A stretch of 64,000 nt of DNA from Planctomycetota bacterium (GTDB lineage: Bacteria > Planctomycetota > Planctomycetia > Pirellulales > UBA1268). The notes beneath the pieces are model-generated. The model did not search any database. It saw only the letters and a program-made list of their open reading frames with translations, and was not told the DNA's origin. The stretch lies in contig VGZO01000022.1 of the NCBI GenBank assembly GCA_016872555.1, positions 1 to 64,000 of the forward strand. Direction: 5' to 3'. Position numbers and translations under genes: made by a program. Positions 8,481-17,111 of the stretch are shown here, in pieces (position 1 is the stretch's first letter; each line of letters starts with the position of its first letter).

Positions 8481-8714
8481 ATGAAGACCGTTATTCTCTC
8501 CATCTTCAAGGCCAACTGCATCGCTCTGCTCCGCGAAGCGCAGAAGACGGCCGAACCGATCATCGTGACGCGCCGGGGTCGGCCGCTGGCCCGCATCGAA
8601 CCGCTCAGCGAGCCGGTGCCGATGCGTCGTTTCGGGAGGCAACGTGGGCGAATGAAGATCAAGGGCGACATCGTGCACGCCGACTTTTCTGCCGACTGGG
8701 AAGCAGGGTCGTGA
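8481..8714 (+). CDS. Phd/YefM-type antitoxin
   Basis: A 77-residue protein with the Phd/YefM-like pattern: an N-terminal half that would fold as the DNA-binding dimer (LREAQKTAEPIIVTRRGRPLARIEPL) and a charged C-terminal tail expected to wrap the toxin. The ATG at 8481 is preferred over 8460 because the longer form would add residues overlapping the palindrome. The stop overlaps the GTG start of the PIN-domain toxin by four bases, the standard antitoxin-first arrangement. Confidence 0.75.
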   Translation: MKTVILSIFKANCIALLREAQKTAEPIIVTRRGRPLARIEPLSEPVPMRRFGRQRGRMKIKGDIVHADFSADWEAGS

Positions 8715-9112
8715 GCTTCCTGCTCGACACGCACGTGTGGATTTGGACGCAAGAGCAACCCGACGCCATCGGCGTGAAGACCCGTGGTCTGCTCGAGTCG
8801 ACCAGGGAGGAGTTGTGCGTATCGGCAGTGTCCTCGCTCGAGATCGCTCGCCTCGTCGCGGGTGGGCTCCTCGAGGTCAAAGGCAGCCTCGACCGCTGGG
8901 TACGGGCCGCGATCGATTCGATCGAGGCCCGCAGCGTCGGGATCGATCACCCGGTCGCGATCGAGGCCTACAAACTGCCAGGGCGGTTCCACAAGGACCC
9001 CGCCGATCGGATTCTCGTCGCCACGGCCAGGATCAACGACCTTACGCTCGTGACAGCCGACGAACGGATACTCGCCTATCGGGCAGTTCGCACGCTCGAT
9101 GCTCGCAGGTAG
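8711..9112 (+). CDS. PIN-domain toxin (VapC-like ribonuclease)
   Basis: A 133-residue PIN protein starting with GTG in a GTGA overlap with the antitoxin. The acidic metal-binding residues are in place: Asp6 in LLDTHVW, Glu in SSLEIARL, Asp in KDPADRIL, and Asp in TADERIL. PIN toxins cleave RNA, often tRNA or rRNA loops, when the antitoxin is lost. The gene ends with TAG. Confidence 0.85.
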   Translation: MSFLLDTHVWIWTQEQPDAIGVKTRGLLESTREELCVSAVSSLEIARLVAGGLLEVKGSLDRWVRAAIDSIEARSVGIDHPVAIEAYKLPGRFHKDPADRILVATARINDLTLVTADERILAYRAVRTLDARR

Positions 9113-9222
9113 GCGACCGCCGCTCGTCGTGATCCGCTTCGCTCGGCAAACGCTTGCCGACGGGCCAGCGGCTGACCTATCCTGTCGGTCCTTCATTCAA
9201 GCCCAGGCACGGCCGCCACTTC

Positions 9223-10392
9223 ATGTCCGTCTGCAGCACGACGCTCCCGGCTGGTTCAAGCACGCCGGACCCCGATCTCGCGGCCATGGATGTCGCGGGG
9301 TTCGCCGCGGACATCGAGGCGTTGCGGCGGCGGGCCTACGCGACGATCTCCCAGGCCGACTACCGCCACATGCGGCGGATCGAGCGGTTTGGCCGCCTGG
9401 CGACGCTCGTGGGGTACCTCACGGTCTGGCTGCCCCCCAACCCGTTGACCGCGGTGGCACTGAGCCTCGGCCAGAGCACCCGCTGGCTGCTGGCGCACCA
9501 CATCACGCACCGGGGCTACGACCGCATTCCCGGGATCCCCTCCCGGTACACCAGCCGCGGGTTCGCCCGGGGCTGGCGGCGCTTTGTGGACTGGTTCGAC
9601 TGGATCTTGCCGAGCGGCTGGGACTACGAGCACAACACCCTGCACCATGCCTACACGGGTGAGGACAAGGATCCCGACGTCATCGAGCGGCATGTCGAGT
9701 TCCTCCGGGCGCTGCGGGTGCCGCTGGCGGTCAAATACGCGTTCCTGACGCTGCTGGCGTGCACCTGGAAGTTCACCTACTACGCGCCGCGCACGATGAG
9801 CGTGCTCGACCCGCGCACCATGCGCCGCCGGCCCGGCGACCACATCCTCAACGTTTCGTTCGGCAACGTCCTCGACCTGCGGTCGCCCACGGTCCGCGCC
9901 CTGTGGGCCCGCTGCTACCTCCCCTACGCCGGCTTCCACTTCGTGCTCGTGCCCAGCCTGTTCCTGCCGCTGGGCACGACCGTGGCCTTGTGGGTGCTGC
10001 TCAACAAACTTCTCGCCGAGTGCCTCACCAACGTCCATGCGTTCCTGGTGGTCGCCCCGAACCACACCGCCGACGACCTCTACCAGTTCGACTTCCACTC
10101 CCACGGCCGCCAGGAGTTTTACGCGACGCAGGTGCTGAGCTCCGCGAACTACTCCTGCGGCACCGAGCTGGTGGATTACCTGAGCCTGTGGCTCAACTAC
10201 CAGATCGAGCACCACCTCTTCTCGGACCTGCCGATGAGCAAGTACCGCGAGATCCAGCCGGTGGTGAAATCGCTCTGCGAGCGGCACGGTCTTCCCTACC
10301 GGCAGGAATCGGTCTTCCAGCGGTTTGCCCGGATGACCGACGTGGCCGTGGGGCGGACGAGCGGCCGCCGGCTCGAGCGCCTGCCCGCCTGA
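9223..10392 (+). CDS. Membrane fatty acid desaturase
   Basis: A 389-residue integral membrane di-iron desaturase (FA_desaturase family). The three histidine boxes are complete: HHITH (92-96), HNTLHH (137-142) and QIEHH (327-331), the last with the glutamine typical of acyl-lipid front-end-like enzymes. Hydrophobic segments surround the boxes. It should introduce double bases of unsaturation (C=C bonds) into acyl chains using electrons from a ferredoxin or cytochrome. The ATG at 9223 is chosen; a TTG 69 bases upstream is possible but less likely. The gene stands alone and converges with a PEP-CTERM protein. Confidence 0.85.
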   Translation: MSVCSTTLPAGSSTPDPDLAAMDVAGFAADIEALRRRAYATISQADYRHMRRIERFGRLATLVGYLTVWLPPNPLTAVALSLGQSTRWLLAHHITHRGYDRIPGIPSRYTSRGFARGWRRFVDWFDWILPSGWDYEHNTLHHAYTGEDKDPDVIERHVEFLRALRVPLAVKYAFLTLLACTWKFTYYAPRTMSVLDPRTMRRRPGDHILNVSFGNVLDLRSPTVRALWARCYLPYAGFHFVLVPSLFLPLGTTVALWVLLNKLLAECLTNVHAFLVVAPNHTADDLYQFDFHSHGRQEFYATQVLSSANYSCGTELVDYLSLWLNYQIEHHLFSDLPMSKYREIQPVVKSLCERHGLPYRQESVFQRFARMTDVAVGRTSGRRLERLPA

Positions 10393-10419
10393 CGCCGCGA
10401 CAGGAGACATGATCGGGCT

Positions 10420-10437
10420 GAGGCGGGCACGCGCCTC
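10420..10437. terminator. Hairpin between convergent genes
   Basis: GAGGCG (10420-10425) pairs with CGCCTC (10432-10437) around a six-base loop, in the 71-base gap between the desaturase and the PEP-CTERM gene. No T-run follows on either strand, so terminator function is only a possibility. Confidence 0.3.
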
Positions 10438-10463
10438 GCGAGTGACTGGAGAAGCCGCAAAAG

Positions 10464-11222
10464 TCAGCAGTCCCTCGCCCCGACTCGGGCATGTCTCCGG
10501 CGCTCGACGAGCGAGAGGACGCCGGTCACGAGGGCCAGTACGGAACCCATGCCGGCCGGATCGATTTCGGGCACGACAGGGGATGAAGCGGTCAGCTCGT
10601 CGGAGAGGCCGTACATCCCGTAGCTGTTGGTGGAACTGAACGGGTTGATGAGGATCCACCCGTTGTCGGACCGCGACCTGTCGGCCCACGAGCTCGATCC
10701 GGCAGTCGCACCGAGGGGGAGGCTCGTCGCCACGCCGCTGGGATTACTGCCCGTCCACGTCGTTCCGGTCGACACGGTTCCATTGATGAGTTGGTTCGGG
10801 GCTGAGAACAGCGCTGCGGACCACAACCCACCCGAGTTTGTCGTCAAGCTCGATGCCAACAGCGTCCCGCCCGGAAGGTAGACGCCGACCGTGGTTCCGA
10901 ACCCACCGACATTGTCACGGGCATCCACGGTCGCCGTCGAGCCGATCGCCTTCCACGTGACGATGGAGCCGTTGGACGTTGCCCCGCCGGCCTGGGTCTG
11001 GACGAAGGTGTTGTAATCACCGATTGCTGATGACGTGGCCGTGGTCGTCCCGGCGGTCACGAACAAGAACCGAAACCGGTCGCCGGCATTGAGCCCCGAC
11101 GGCGTCGAGAGGGCGACCGGCTCGGCCCACAGGCTGCCTCCCCATGAGCCGCACAAGCAGCATGCGCAGCACGCCGCGAGAGTCAGAATCCGAACCGCGT
11201 GGCGAATCCCGTTGCAACGCAT
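10464..11222 (-). CDS. PEP-CTERM sorting-signal exported protein
   Basis: A 252-residue protein with a cysteine-rich signal peptide (residues 1-33) and, at the C-terminus, the planctomycete-type sorting tail VPEIDP (217-222), a hydrophobic stretch (MGSVLALVTGVLSLV) and ERRR. Such tails are recognised by exosortase, which anchors the protein at the cell surface. The central part is rich in Gly, Ser and Thr, with no domain I can name. AAGGAA lies six bases before the ATG. No exosortase gene is in the window. Confidence 0.8.
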   Translation of the reverse strand: MRCNGIRHAVRILTLAACCACCLCGSWGGSLWAEPVALSTPSGLNAGDRFRFLFVTAGTTTATSSAIGDYNTFVQTQAGGATSNGSIVTWKAIGSTATVDARDNVGGFGTTVGVYLPGGTLLASSLTTNSGGLWSAALFSAPNQLINGTVSTGTTWTGSNPSGVATSLPLGATAGSSSWADRSRSDNGWILINPFSSTNSYGMYGLSDELTASSPVVPEIDPAGMGSVLALVTGVLSLVERRRHARVGARDC

Positions 11223-11529
11223 CGATGATTCCTTTCGCTGGGTCTATGAGTCGTGCCAGCGTTCACCGCGGCGGCCTGATCGGGCTACGATCCCGCGGTG
11301 TCAACCAGCCCCCTGTTACGGCGAATGAAGCAACCCCCGCGTACGGAAAAGTTCCAGAGCCGCGACGACGGCGTCGGTCGACGGCGCCAGCACGGTGCGG
11401 GCTCCGGGATCGACCGCGAGCGCCCCGCAGACCGCGGCCGCCGCGCCAAGGATGTGCAGTCTTGTCACTCCCACGATCTCCCTCCTGAATGACCCTTCAC
11501 GGAACTCGCTCAGTCGCTTCCCGCGGCAA
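11223..11529. other. 307-base gap with one possible short gene
   Basis: Holds the leader of the PEP-CTERM gene on the right-hand side of that gene (minus strand) and a possible 50-codon frame (11316-11468). Nothing else was recognised. Confidence 0.5.
11316..11468 (-). CDS. Possible small protein of 50 residues
   Basis: A GTG-started frame (start at 11468) reading MTRLHILGAAAAVCGALAV, then a mixed soluble-looking part, ending GLLHSP and TAA at 11316-11318. GGGAG lies about nine bases upstream of the GTG. The N-terminus could be a short signal or membrane segment. I recognise no family, and codon context alone cannot separate it from chance in this GC-rich DNA. It could also be the remnant of a larger gene. 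Confidence 0.25.
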   Translation of the reverse strand: MTRLHILGAAAAVCGALAVDPGARTVLAPSTDAVVAALELFRTRGLLHSP

Positions 11530-12159
11530 TCAACCCGGCACCAGGCAGCGCAGCGGTTCGAGGTGGCCGGTGGCGGTGTCGAGGATCGCGCACCAACCGT
11601 CGCAGACGGCCGCCACGATCACGAACGCGCGCTGGCCGAGAGGAAGCCGGAGGGGCTGCGTACCGGTCCAGTCGATCGGCCCGGCGGGTGTCGCCGCCCA
11701 CCAGCGGTGGTAGTGCCCGACGAATTGCCACCGGCTCCCCTCGGCCGCCCAGCCGCGGGCGGCCCGCTCCATCAGTTCGATCGGCACCTCAAAACGATTC
11801 CACAATTGGGCCACGTCGGTCGGGTCGACGGAGGCTTCCATGTGGCTGAAGTGGCAGCCGTCGACGACGAGCCGTGGCTCCATCCTGGCCATGACATCGA
11901 GGACCACCGCCGGGTAGCGCTCGCGAGCGATGTCCGGCACGTCGCGGCACAGGGCGAAGTCGTGATTCCCCTAGACACCGATCGCTCTGCACTCCGCCAA
12001 CGCCTCGGCGACAGCGCCCGCCCCGTCGACGACGGTAAACGCATCGCAGGTATCGCCGATCGTGACGACCTGGTCGACACCGCGGTCGCGAAACAGCCGC
12101 AGTGCCTCGGCCAGTTCGCTACTCTGATTGTGGATATCGGTCACCAGCCCCAGTCGCAT
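11530..12159 (-). pseudogene. Calcineurin-like metallophosphoesterase with an in-frame amber stop
   Basis: One frame of 210 codons encodes a small metallophosphoesterase: LVTDIHN (Asp8, His10), TIGDTCDAF (Asp36), then GNHD at 64-67, HFSHME and the closing GHYHRWW. All metal ligands of the family are present, but codon 63 is TAG (minus strand, at 11971-11973), directly before GNHD. Relatives usually have Trp or Tyr there (V-W/Y-GNHD), one base from TAG. The part after the stop has no good independent start. Either a recent nonsense mutation, a sequence error, or low-level readthrough. The intact enzyme would cleave phosphoesters; its substrate is unknown. Confidence 0.75.
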
Positions 12160-12259
12160 GGTCGTGAGCTCCGGTTTCCCTCACAGTGCCTCATCACGCG
12201 ACGGATTGTTTTACCCTGACCCGTTCCACCCCATCATGCACCGCCCGCGTTGGCGATGG

Positions 12260-12282
12260 CTTGCTATCCTCCGTCGCGCGAC
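12260..12282 (+). repeat. Partial dispersed repeat (tail part only)
   Basis: TTGCTATCCTCCGTC and following bases match the distal tail of the structured repeat at 35620-35641 at 18 of 22 positions. Only the tail is present, immediately beside the stop of the hydroxylase-like gene. Confidence 0.4.
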
Positions 12283-12286
12283 GGAG
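12269..12286. terminator. 18-bp perfect palindrome just past a stop codon
   Basis: CTCCGTCGCGCGACGGAG lies two bases after the minus-strand stop of the hydroxylase-like gene (12288) and could form a nine-pair cruciform or stem. No T-run follows, so termination is not certain. Confidence 0.35.
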
Positions 12287-12287
12287 A

Positions 12288-12851
12288 TCAGGCGATCCCC
12301 TCCGCCTTCATCGCGCGCCGGTCGGAATCGGTCGCCGTCGCCACGGTGCGAAACAGCCAGTCGCCGACCGGGAACGCGACGTTGAAGTTCTTGTCCGGGT
12401 GCCGGTGGTGGAGGAAGTGATGCCGGGCCACGTAGCGGTAGGCCGGCCAGGTCGAGAAGAAGCGGCCGACCGGCTGGTGCATCTCGAGATGGATCTGATT
12501 CCAGAGCAGATGGTGGATGAGGACGACGAGCGGAAACATCCCCGCCGCGATCGCCGACACACACCACAACCCGGCGCTCACGGGAACGGCCTGGAGCAAG
12601 CCTTCGGCGAGGTTCAGGCGGATGCCGCGATCCTTGCCGGCGGGCAGGGCGTGGTCGTGAAAGTGCTCCCGGTACTGGCGGTGGTGCTCGACGGCGTGGC
12701 TGGTGAAAATTTTCCTCCGCGCCCCGAGCCGACGAAACAACAACGATCGCGGTGCCTTGTGCATCAGCCGCGCATGCGCCTGATGCTCGATGATCGACAT
12801 CAGCACGACCATCGCCACGAACCAACCAAACAATTGGACCGACAGCCACAT
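12288..12851 (-). CDS. Fatty acid hydroxylase/sterol desaturase-like membrane protein
   Basis: A 187-residue membrane protein with three histidine clusters expected of a di-iron oxygenase: H52/H56/H57/H63/H65/H67, H113/H114/H121/H125, and H144/H145/H148/H149/H151 (HHFLHHRHP). Two to four hydrophobic segments (about 5-22 and 88-115) carry them. It is shorter than most family members (~250 aa). The frame extends upstream to 13115 but that part is not membrane-like; the ATG at 12851 has AGGGG six bases upstream. It probably hydroxylates a lipid; the substrate is unknown. Confidence 0.7.
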   Translation of the reverse strand: MWLSVQLFGWFVAMVVLMSIIEHQAHARLMHKAPRSLLFRRLGARRKIFTSHAVEHHRQYREHFHDHALPAGKDRGIRLNLAEGLLQAVPVSAGLWCVSAIAAGMFPLVVLIHHLLWNQIHLEMHQPVGRFFSTWPAYRYVARHHFLHHRHPDKNFNVAFPVGDWLFRTVATATDSDRRAMKAEGIA

Positions 12852-13819
12852 GGTGGGCCCCTGGAAAAGGTGCCGAACCGTCGAACGGCGCAACTCCGGA
12901 GGGAGCAGGCGCCGGCACGACGAGAAGTGAAACGCAGCGCCGCCAGACCACGCCGCACCAGCAGGACGTCGGGCGAACACAAGCCCGGCGAACAGACGTG
13001 GCGTGGAACCAGATCGCGGACTCGGCGACCGACGGGCCTCGCGTCGAGACAGAAGAAGAAGGCGCCGGGGAGTTATGCCATCGCCCGCGGCGCGGATAGG
13101 GCAACCATGCAGCAACCTCCAAGCCCCCTCTCACATGCTGTGGACAGCGTGGTCGGCCGCTGGCTGCGGCCGACGGCAACCCGGGAATCCCTCGGCGTCA
13201 CCCACGGTCGCCTGAGTGGACTGAATGAGCCGGCCGCCCCGCGGCCGGGCGCGGCCACGGAGGGCTCTGTCCACGGGCAGCTAGACTACCGGGCTACACA
13301 AAGGTCGCAGGCGGCTTCGACAACCGGCCCGTCGCGACGGCTGCATCGGGACCGTCATCAGCCCGCCGCACGAACCACGACAAGGATTTTTCCCGCCATG
13401 ACGCGCCCGCCTGCCCGCGCCGTCGGGCGGCAAGGCCGTCGCCTCGGCGACGGTCCGCCGGACGATCGGCACGCTGGCCCGCACGCTCGCGGAGCGCGGC
13501 GACCCGAGGTCGATGTTCAGCGGGAAACGGCTGTCAGCCTGCCGAAGGACTCTCCGTAGATCCGGCCCCGCATGACCCGCTCACCCGACAGCAAATCCGC
13601 GGGAAGGCCAGCCACCGTTCCGCGGTCATTGACGCGACTCATTACGGTTTCGTTATCCTGCCCAAGACTTGGCACCAACGCGGCATGCCTTACACTCGGA
13701 AGCTGAACAGGCACTGCGTAGTCCGAGTGGATCGCGCTCGAAGCCCTCCTCCCCGCCCCCCAGCCCGCCTGCCAAGACGGTCGGCCGGCTCCCCCCCAAT
13801 CAGTTGGCAGGAGCAGTAC
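12852..13819. other. 968-base gene-free divergent region
   Basis: Lies between the divergent hydroxylase-like and di-haem peroxidase genes. It carries a near full-length copy of the dispersed structured repeat (13153-13280). A short open stretch at about 13430-13565 (reading VASATVRRTIGTLARTLAERG on the plus strand) looks protein-like but has no start and matches nothing I recognise; it may be a gene scrap. The last ~30 bases are the peroxidase leader with AGGAG at 13809-13813. Confidence 0.6.
13153..13280 (-). repeat. Dispersed structured repeat, copy A (near full length)
   Basis: Read on the minus strand this copy runs CTGCCCGTGGACAGAGCCCT, a ~30-base GC insert, TCCACTCAGGCGACCG, the CGCCGAGGG block, and an 8-bp stem TCGGCCGC/GCGGCCGA around AGCCA (13153-13173). 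It aligns block by block with the copy at 35505-35604, with about 85-90% identity outside the insert. The stems are kept while loops vary, as expected for selection on structure. Confidence 0.75.
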
Positions 13820-16045
13820 ATGAAATCGCTCGTCCGGCTCCAGCGTCGCTGCCATGTCCGGTGTACGCGACTCGCATCAGCGGTTTCCGGCCGAGTGGTC
13901 GCCGTCGTCATCGGTGCCCTTCTTGGCGCGGTGACCGGTGGGGTGGCGTGCTCGTCGGACGACGACCCCGACGAGTTGCGGGAGAAAGCCCGGGAGGCGG
14001 GCCTCGACTCGCTTACCACGGTCTCGGTTCCAATCCCCAGCACCATCGGGGAATATGTCCGGGATCAGCGTGCCGCCATCGCGCTCGGGAAAGCCTTGTT
14101 TTGGGACCAACAAGCCGGATCGGACGGCATGGCGTGCGCGAGCTGCCATTTCCACGCCGGCGCGGACTCGAGGGTGAAGAACCAGATCTCGCCGGGATTG
14201 CTCGGCGGCAACGGCAGGTTTGACCGGCTCCCCTCCGGAACTGCATCCGGGGGTCCGAACTACACCCTCACCAGGGCTGATTTCCCGCTCCACCGCAAGA
14301 AAGACCCGCGGAGCAATCGGCTCGGGTCCAACGTCGCCTTCGACTCCGACGACGCCGTGACGTCAGCGGGGGTCGCAAACCTGTCGCTGCTCTCCCTCGG
14401 ACCACGGTCGAAGGTGCCGCCGGTCACCATGGATCTCGTCACTCAGCGGGCCAACCGGTTCCACGGAGTGACCCCGAGCTCGGCGGCAAGGGCCACGGTC
14501 GAACCGTTGATGGGAAGGGTGCTGGCGACCGAGGTCGCAGAGGCGTTCGACGCGGTTCAGCCCGACCCGCTCGGATTCTCGATTCCCTCGGGCAGCGGTC
14601 GACTGAACACGCGTCGGGTCGAACCGCGGAACTCGCCGACGGTCATCAACTCCGCTTTCAATCACAGGAACTTTTGGGACGGCCGTGCGAACTTCCACTT
14701 CAACGGCCGTAATCCGTTCGGGCCCCGCGACCCCGACGCGCGGGTCTGGAGGTTCAGGGGTTCGGCCCTCGAGCCCGTCGCCGTCCTTCTCGACAACGCC
14801 AGCCTCGCCTCCCAGGCGGTCGGACCCGTCGAAAGCGTCTTCGAGATGTCAGCCCACGGTCGGAGTTTCCTCGATGTCGGGCGGAAGCTGCTTGGCTCCA
14901 CCCCGCTGGTCCACCAGTCGGTCGCCGCGACCGACAGCGTCCTCGGACGCTACACCGCGTCTTCGCCGAGTCCGACGAGGACCGGCCTGAAGCCCGGCTA
15001 CGGCGACTTGATCCGCGAGGCGTTCGTGGAGTCGTGGTGGGGCGCCCCCGGCGAGCCGATCGTCATCGACGGTCAGCACTATTCGCAGATGGAAGCGAAC
15101 TTCTCGCTATTTTGGGGGATCGCGATCATGCTCTACGAGCGGACGCTGGTGTCTGACCGGTCTCCGTTCGACCGGTTCATGGAGGGCGATGATTCCGCGC
15201 TCACCCCTCTCCAGCGCACCGGACTGGAGCTGTTCATCGACGAGGGCAAGTGCGTCAGATGTCACTCCGGCCCCGAGCTCACGTCGGCATCCACCCGCGC
15301 ACGGCTCAACAGCTCCGGGTCGATCCGCCTGCAGCTGATCGATCGGATGGCCGCGCCGTCGGCACCGGCGATCTACGACGAGGGCTACTACAACATCGGT
15401 CTCCGCCCGGCCTTCGAGGACCTCGGCGTCGGCGACCGTGATCCGTTCGGCACGCCGCTGTCGTTCGCCGCCCAGGCGACGGGACGGTCCCGAACCGTCG
15501 ACGTCGCGCCCCCGTTCGGCGATCCCGACCGCTTCGAAGTCGACAAGGGCGTGCCCCCGGCGTCCGGTGAGACGATCGCGGTCGCGGGGGCCTTCAAGAC
15601 ACCGACGCTTCGCAACGTCGATCTGACGGGGCCATACTTCCACAACGGTGGTGCGCTCACGCTCGAGCAGGTCGTGAAGTTCTACGCGCGGGGATCCGAC
15701 TTCAAGCGGTGGAACAGCGCCAACGGGGTCGCGATGGCGTCGGATATCAAGGTCCTCCCGAAGCTCAACGGTGATCGCGCGAAGATCCGCGCGGTGGCGG
15801 CGTTCATGCGCGCCCTCACCGATCCGCGCGTCGCCTACGAACGGGCGCCGTTCGACCATCCGTCGCTGGCACTGCCCGATGGCCATGTCGCCGCCGACGA
15901 CGCCGCCATCCCCGGCGTGGCGCGCTCGATGATCGTCGTCAAGCCGGCGGTGGGGGCCGAAGGACTCGCGCGGCCGATCGAACCATTCCTCGGGGGGTCG
16001 CTCGTCGGGCCCGACGGAGCGCCGAGAGATGACGGGCTGCGCTGA
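13820..16045 (+). CDS. Di-haem cytochrome c peroxidase/MauG-family protein
   Basis: A 741-residue exported protein with two haem-binding motifs, CASCH (106-110) and CVRCH (478-482). It also has the family segment KTPTLRNVDLTGPYFHNGG with FYARGSDF near the C-terminus. The N-terminus has a signal or anchor segment (about 24-44). At 741 residues it is about twice a standard CcpA, as in the larger MauG-like peroxidases of planctomycetes. It probably acts in the periplasm, reducing H2O2 or oxidising a protein partner. AGGAG lies six bases before the ATG. It overlaps the first pseudopilin gene by 17 bases, so it heads that operon. Confidence 0.85.
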   Translation: MKSLVRLQRRCHVRCTRLASAVSGRVVAVVIGALLGAVTGGVACSSDDDPDELREKAREAGLDSLTTVSVPIPSTIGEYVRDQRAAIALGKALFWDQQAGSDGMACASCHFHAGADSRVKNQISPGLLGGNGRFDRLPSGTASGGPNYTLTRADFPLHRKKDPRSNRLGSNVAFDSDDAVTSAGVANLSLLSLGPRSKVPPVTMDLVTQRANRFHGVTPSSAARATVEPLMGRVLATEVAEAFDAVQPDPLGFSIPSGSGRLNTRRVEPRNSPTVINSAFNHRNFWDGRANFHFNGRNPFGPRDPDARVWRFRGSALEPVAVLLDNASLASQAVGPVESVFEMSAHGRSFLDVGRKLLGSTPLVHQSVAATDSVLGRYTASSPSPTRTGLKPGYGDLIREAFVESWWGAPGEPIVIDGQHYSQMEANFSLFWGIAIMLYERTLVSDRSPFDRFMEGDDSALTPLQRTGLELFIDEGKCVRCHSGPELTSASTRARLNSSGSIRLQLIDRMAAPSAPAIYDEGYYNIGLRPAFEDLGVGDRDPFGTPLSFAAQATGRSRTVDVAPPFGDPDRFEVDKGVPPASGETIAVAGAFKTPTLRNVDLTGPYFHNGGALTLEQVVKFYARGSDFKRWNSANGVAMASDIKVLPKLNGDRAKIRAVAAFMRALTDPRVAYERAPFDHPSLALPDGHVAADDAAIPGVARSMIVVKPAVGAEGLARPIEPFLGGSLVGPDGAPRDDGLR

Positions 16046-17111
16046 CCCTGCCGGCTGCGTCCCGGCGGCTTGCCGACCGAGTCGCCGGGCCGCGTCCCAC
16101 CGTCGGCAACGGGTGACGTCGGCCGCTTCGCGGCGAGGGTTCACGCTCGTCGAGTTGGCCGTCACGATGGCGATCGTGGCTATCTTGGGGGCACTGGCGA
16201 CCGTCTCGCTCGCGGGCATCAGGACGCGGGCCAAGGTGGCGAAGACCCGCAGCACCATCCGCAAGCTTCACGAGGCGATCGTGCCGCGCTACGACGCTTA
16301 CCTCGATCGCCGCCTCGACGATTCGATGTGGACCGGCCACGAGTTTGAGATCGATCGCTCGCAGCTCGGCATCGCTGCCGGCACCTCGCGGCGGGCGGCA
16401 TGGAAGAGGCTCGTGCAGATCCGCGGGATGATGGTGTGCGAGATGCCCGATCAGTGGCTCGACGTTCGCTATCCGGTCTACCCAAACGATCCGAAAGACC
16501 CGCTGCGCACGGGCGGTGCACCTCCCGGCACGCCCGTGCTCGAGCGGTTCCTCCGGCAGATCGATTCCTGGGTGGACCGTGCCGACCCGGAGCGGCAGTC
16601 CCGCGACGCGGTCCTCGCCGGACTCGGACGCTCGGCCGCATCGGCGGAGACCCTGTTTCTCGTCGTGGCGTTGGGGTCGTTCGAGCCGGACGCCCTCGAG
16701 CCGTTTCGGGCCGACGAGCTCGGTGATGCCGATGGTGACGGGGCGCGCGAATTCTCCGACGGCTTCGGCCGGCCGATCCACTTTCTCCGCTGGGCACCCG
16801 GGGCGATGCCGCCCGCCGGGTCACGGCCGGGGACCGATCCGTTCGACCCGTATCGCCTGGGAGGGGAGAGCTCGTTCCCACTGACGCCGTTGATCGTTTC
16901 GGCGGGGCCAGACGAGCGCATCGGGGTGCGCAGGGACGCTACCCACCCGATCGTCGACCAGGGCTCGCCGTGGACCGCGGCACGGCCGAACGGCGTGAGC
17001 TTCGTGCCGCTGCCGTTCGATCCCTTCTCGCGACTGGAGGCGGGCAGCCCCGAACCGATGCAACGCTCCCACCTCGACAACGTCACCAACCTCGGGATGG
17101 GCGTGCCATGA
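16029..17111 (+). CDS. Prepilin-type protein 1 (GspG/PilE-like N-terminus)
   Basis: A 360-residue protein with the prepilin peptidase motif RRG-FTLVELAVTMAIVAILG: cleavage after Gly36 gives an N-terminal Phe, with Glu at +5. The hydrophobic helix would anchor it before assembly. The ATG at 16029 has GGAG nine bases upstream and overlaps the peroxidase stop; a GTG at 16113 would give a more usual short leader (MTSAASRRG). The large globular part has no named domain. First of five pseudopilin-like genes. Confidence 0.8.
   Translation: MTGCADPAGCVPAACRPSRRAASHRRQRVTSAASRRGFTLVELAVTMAIVAILGALATVSLAGIRTRAKVAKTRSTIRKLHEAIVPRYDAYLDRRLDDSMWTGHEFEIDRSQLGIAAGTSRRAAWKRLVQIRGMMVCEMPDQWLDVRYPVYPNDPKDPLRTGGAPPGTPVLERFLRQIDSWVDRADPERQSRDAVLAGLGRSAASAETLFLVVALGSFEPDALEPFRADELGDADGDGAREFSDGFGRPIHFLRWAPGAMPPAGSRPGTDPFDPYRLGGESSFPLTPLIVSAGPDERIGVRRDATHPIVDQGSPWTAARPNGVSFVPLPFDPFSRLEAGSPEPMQRSHLDNVTNLGMGVP

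Noticed and set aside
13430-13565. A real gene reading VASATVRRTIGTLARTLAERG
   Set aside because: No start codon with ribosome site, no homology I recognise, and only about 45 codons before a stop; noted as a possible scrap only.
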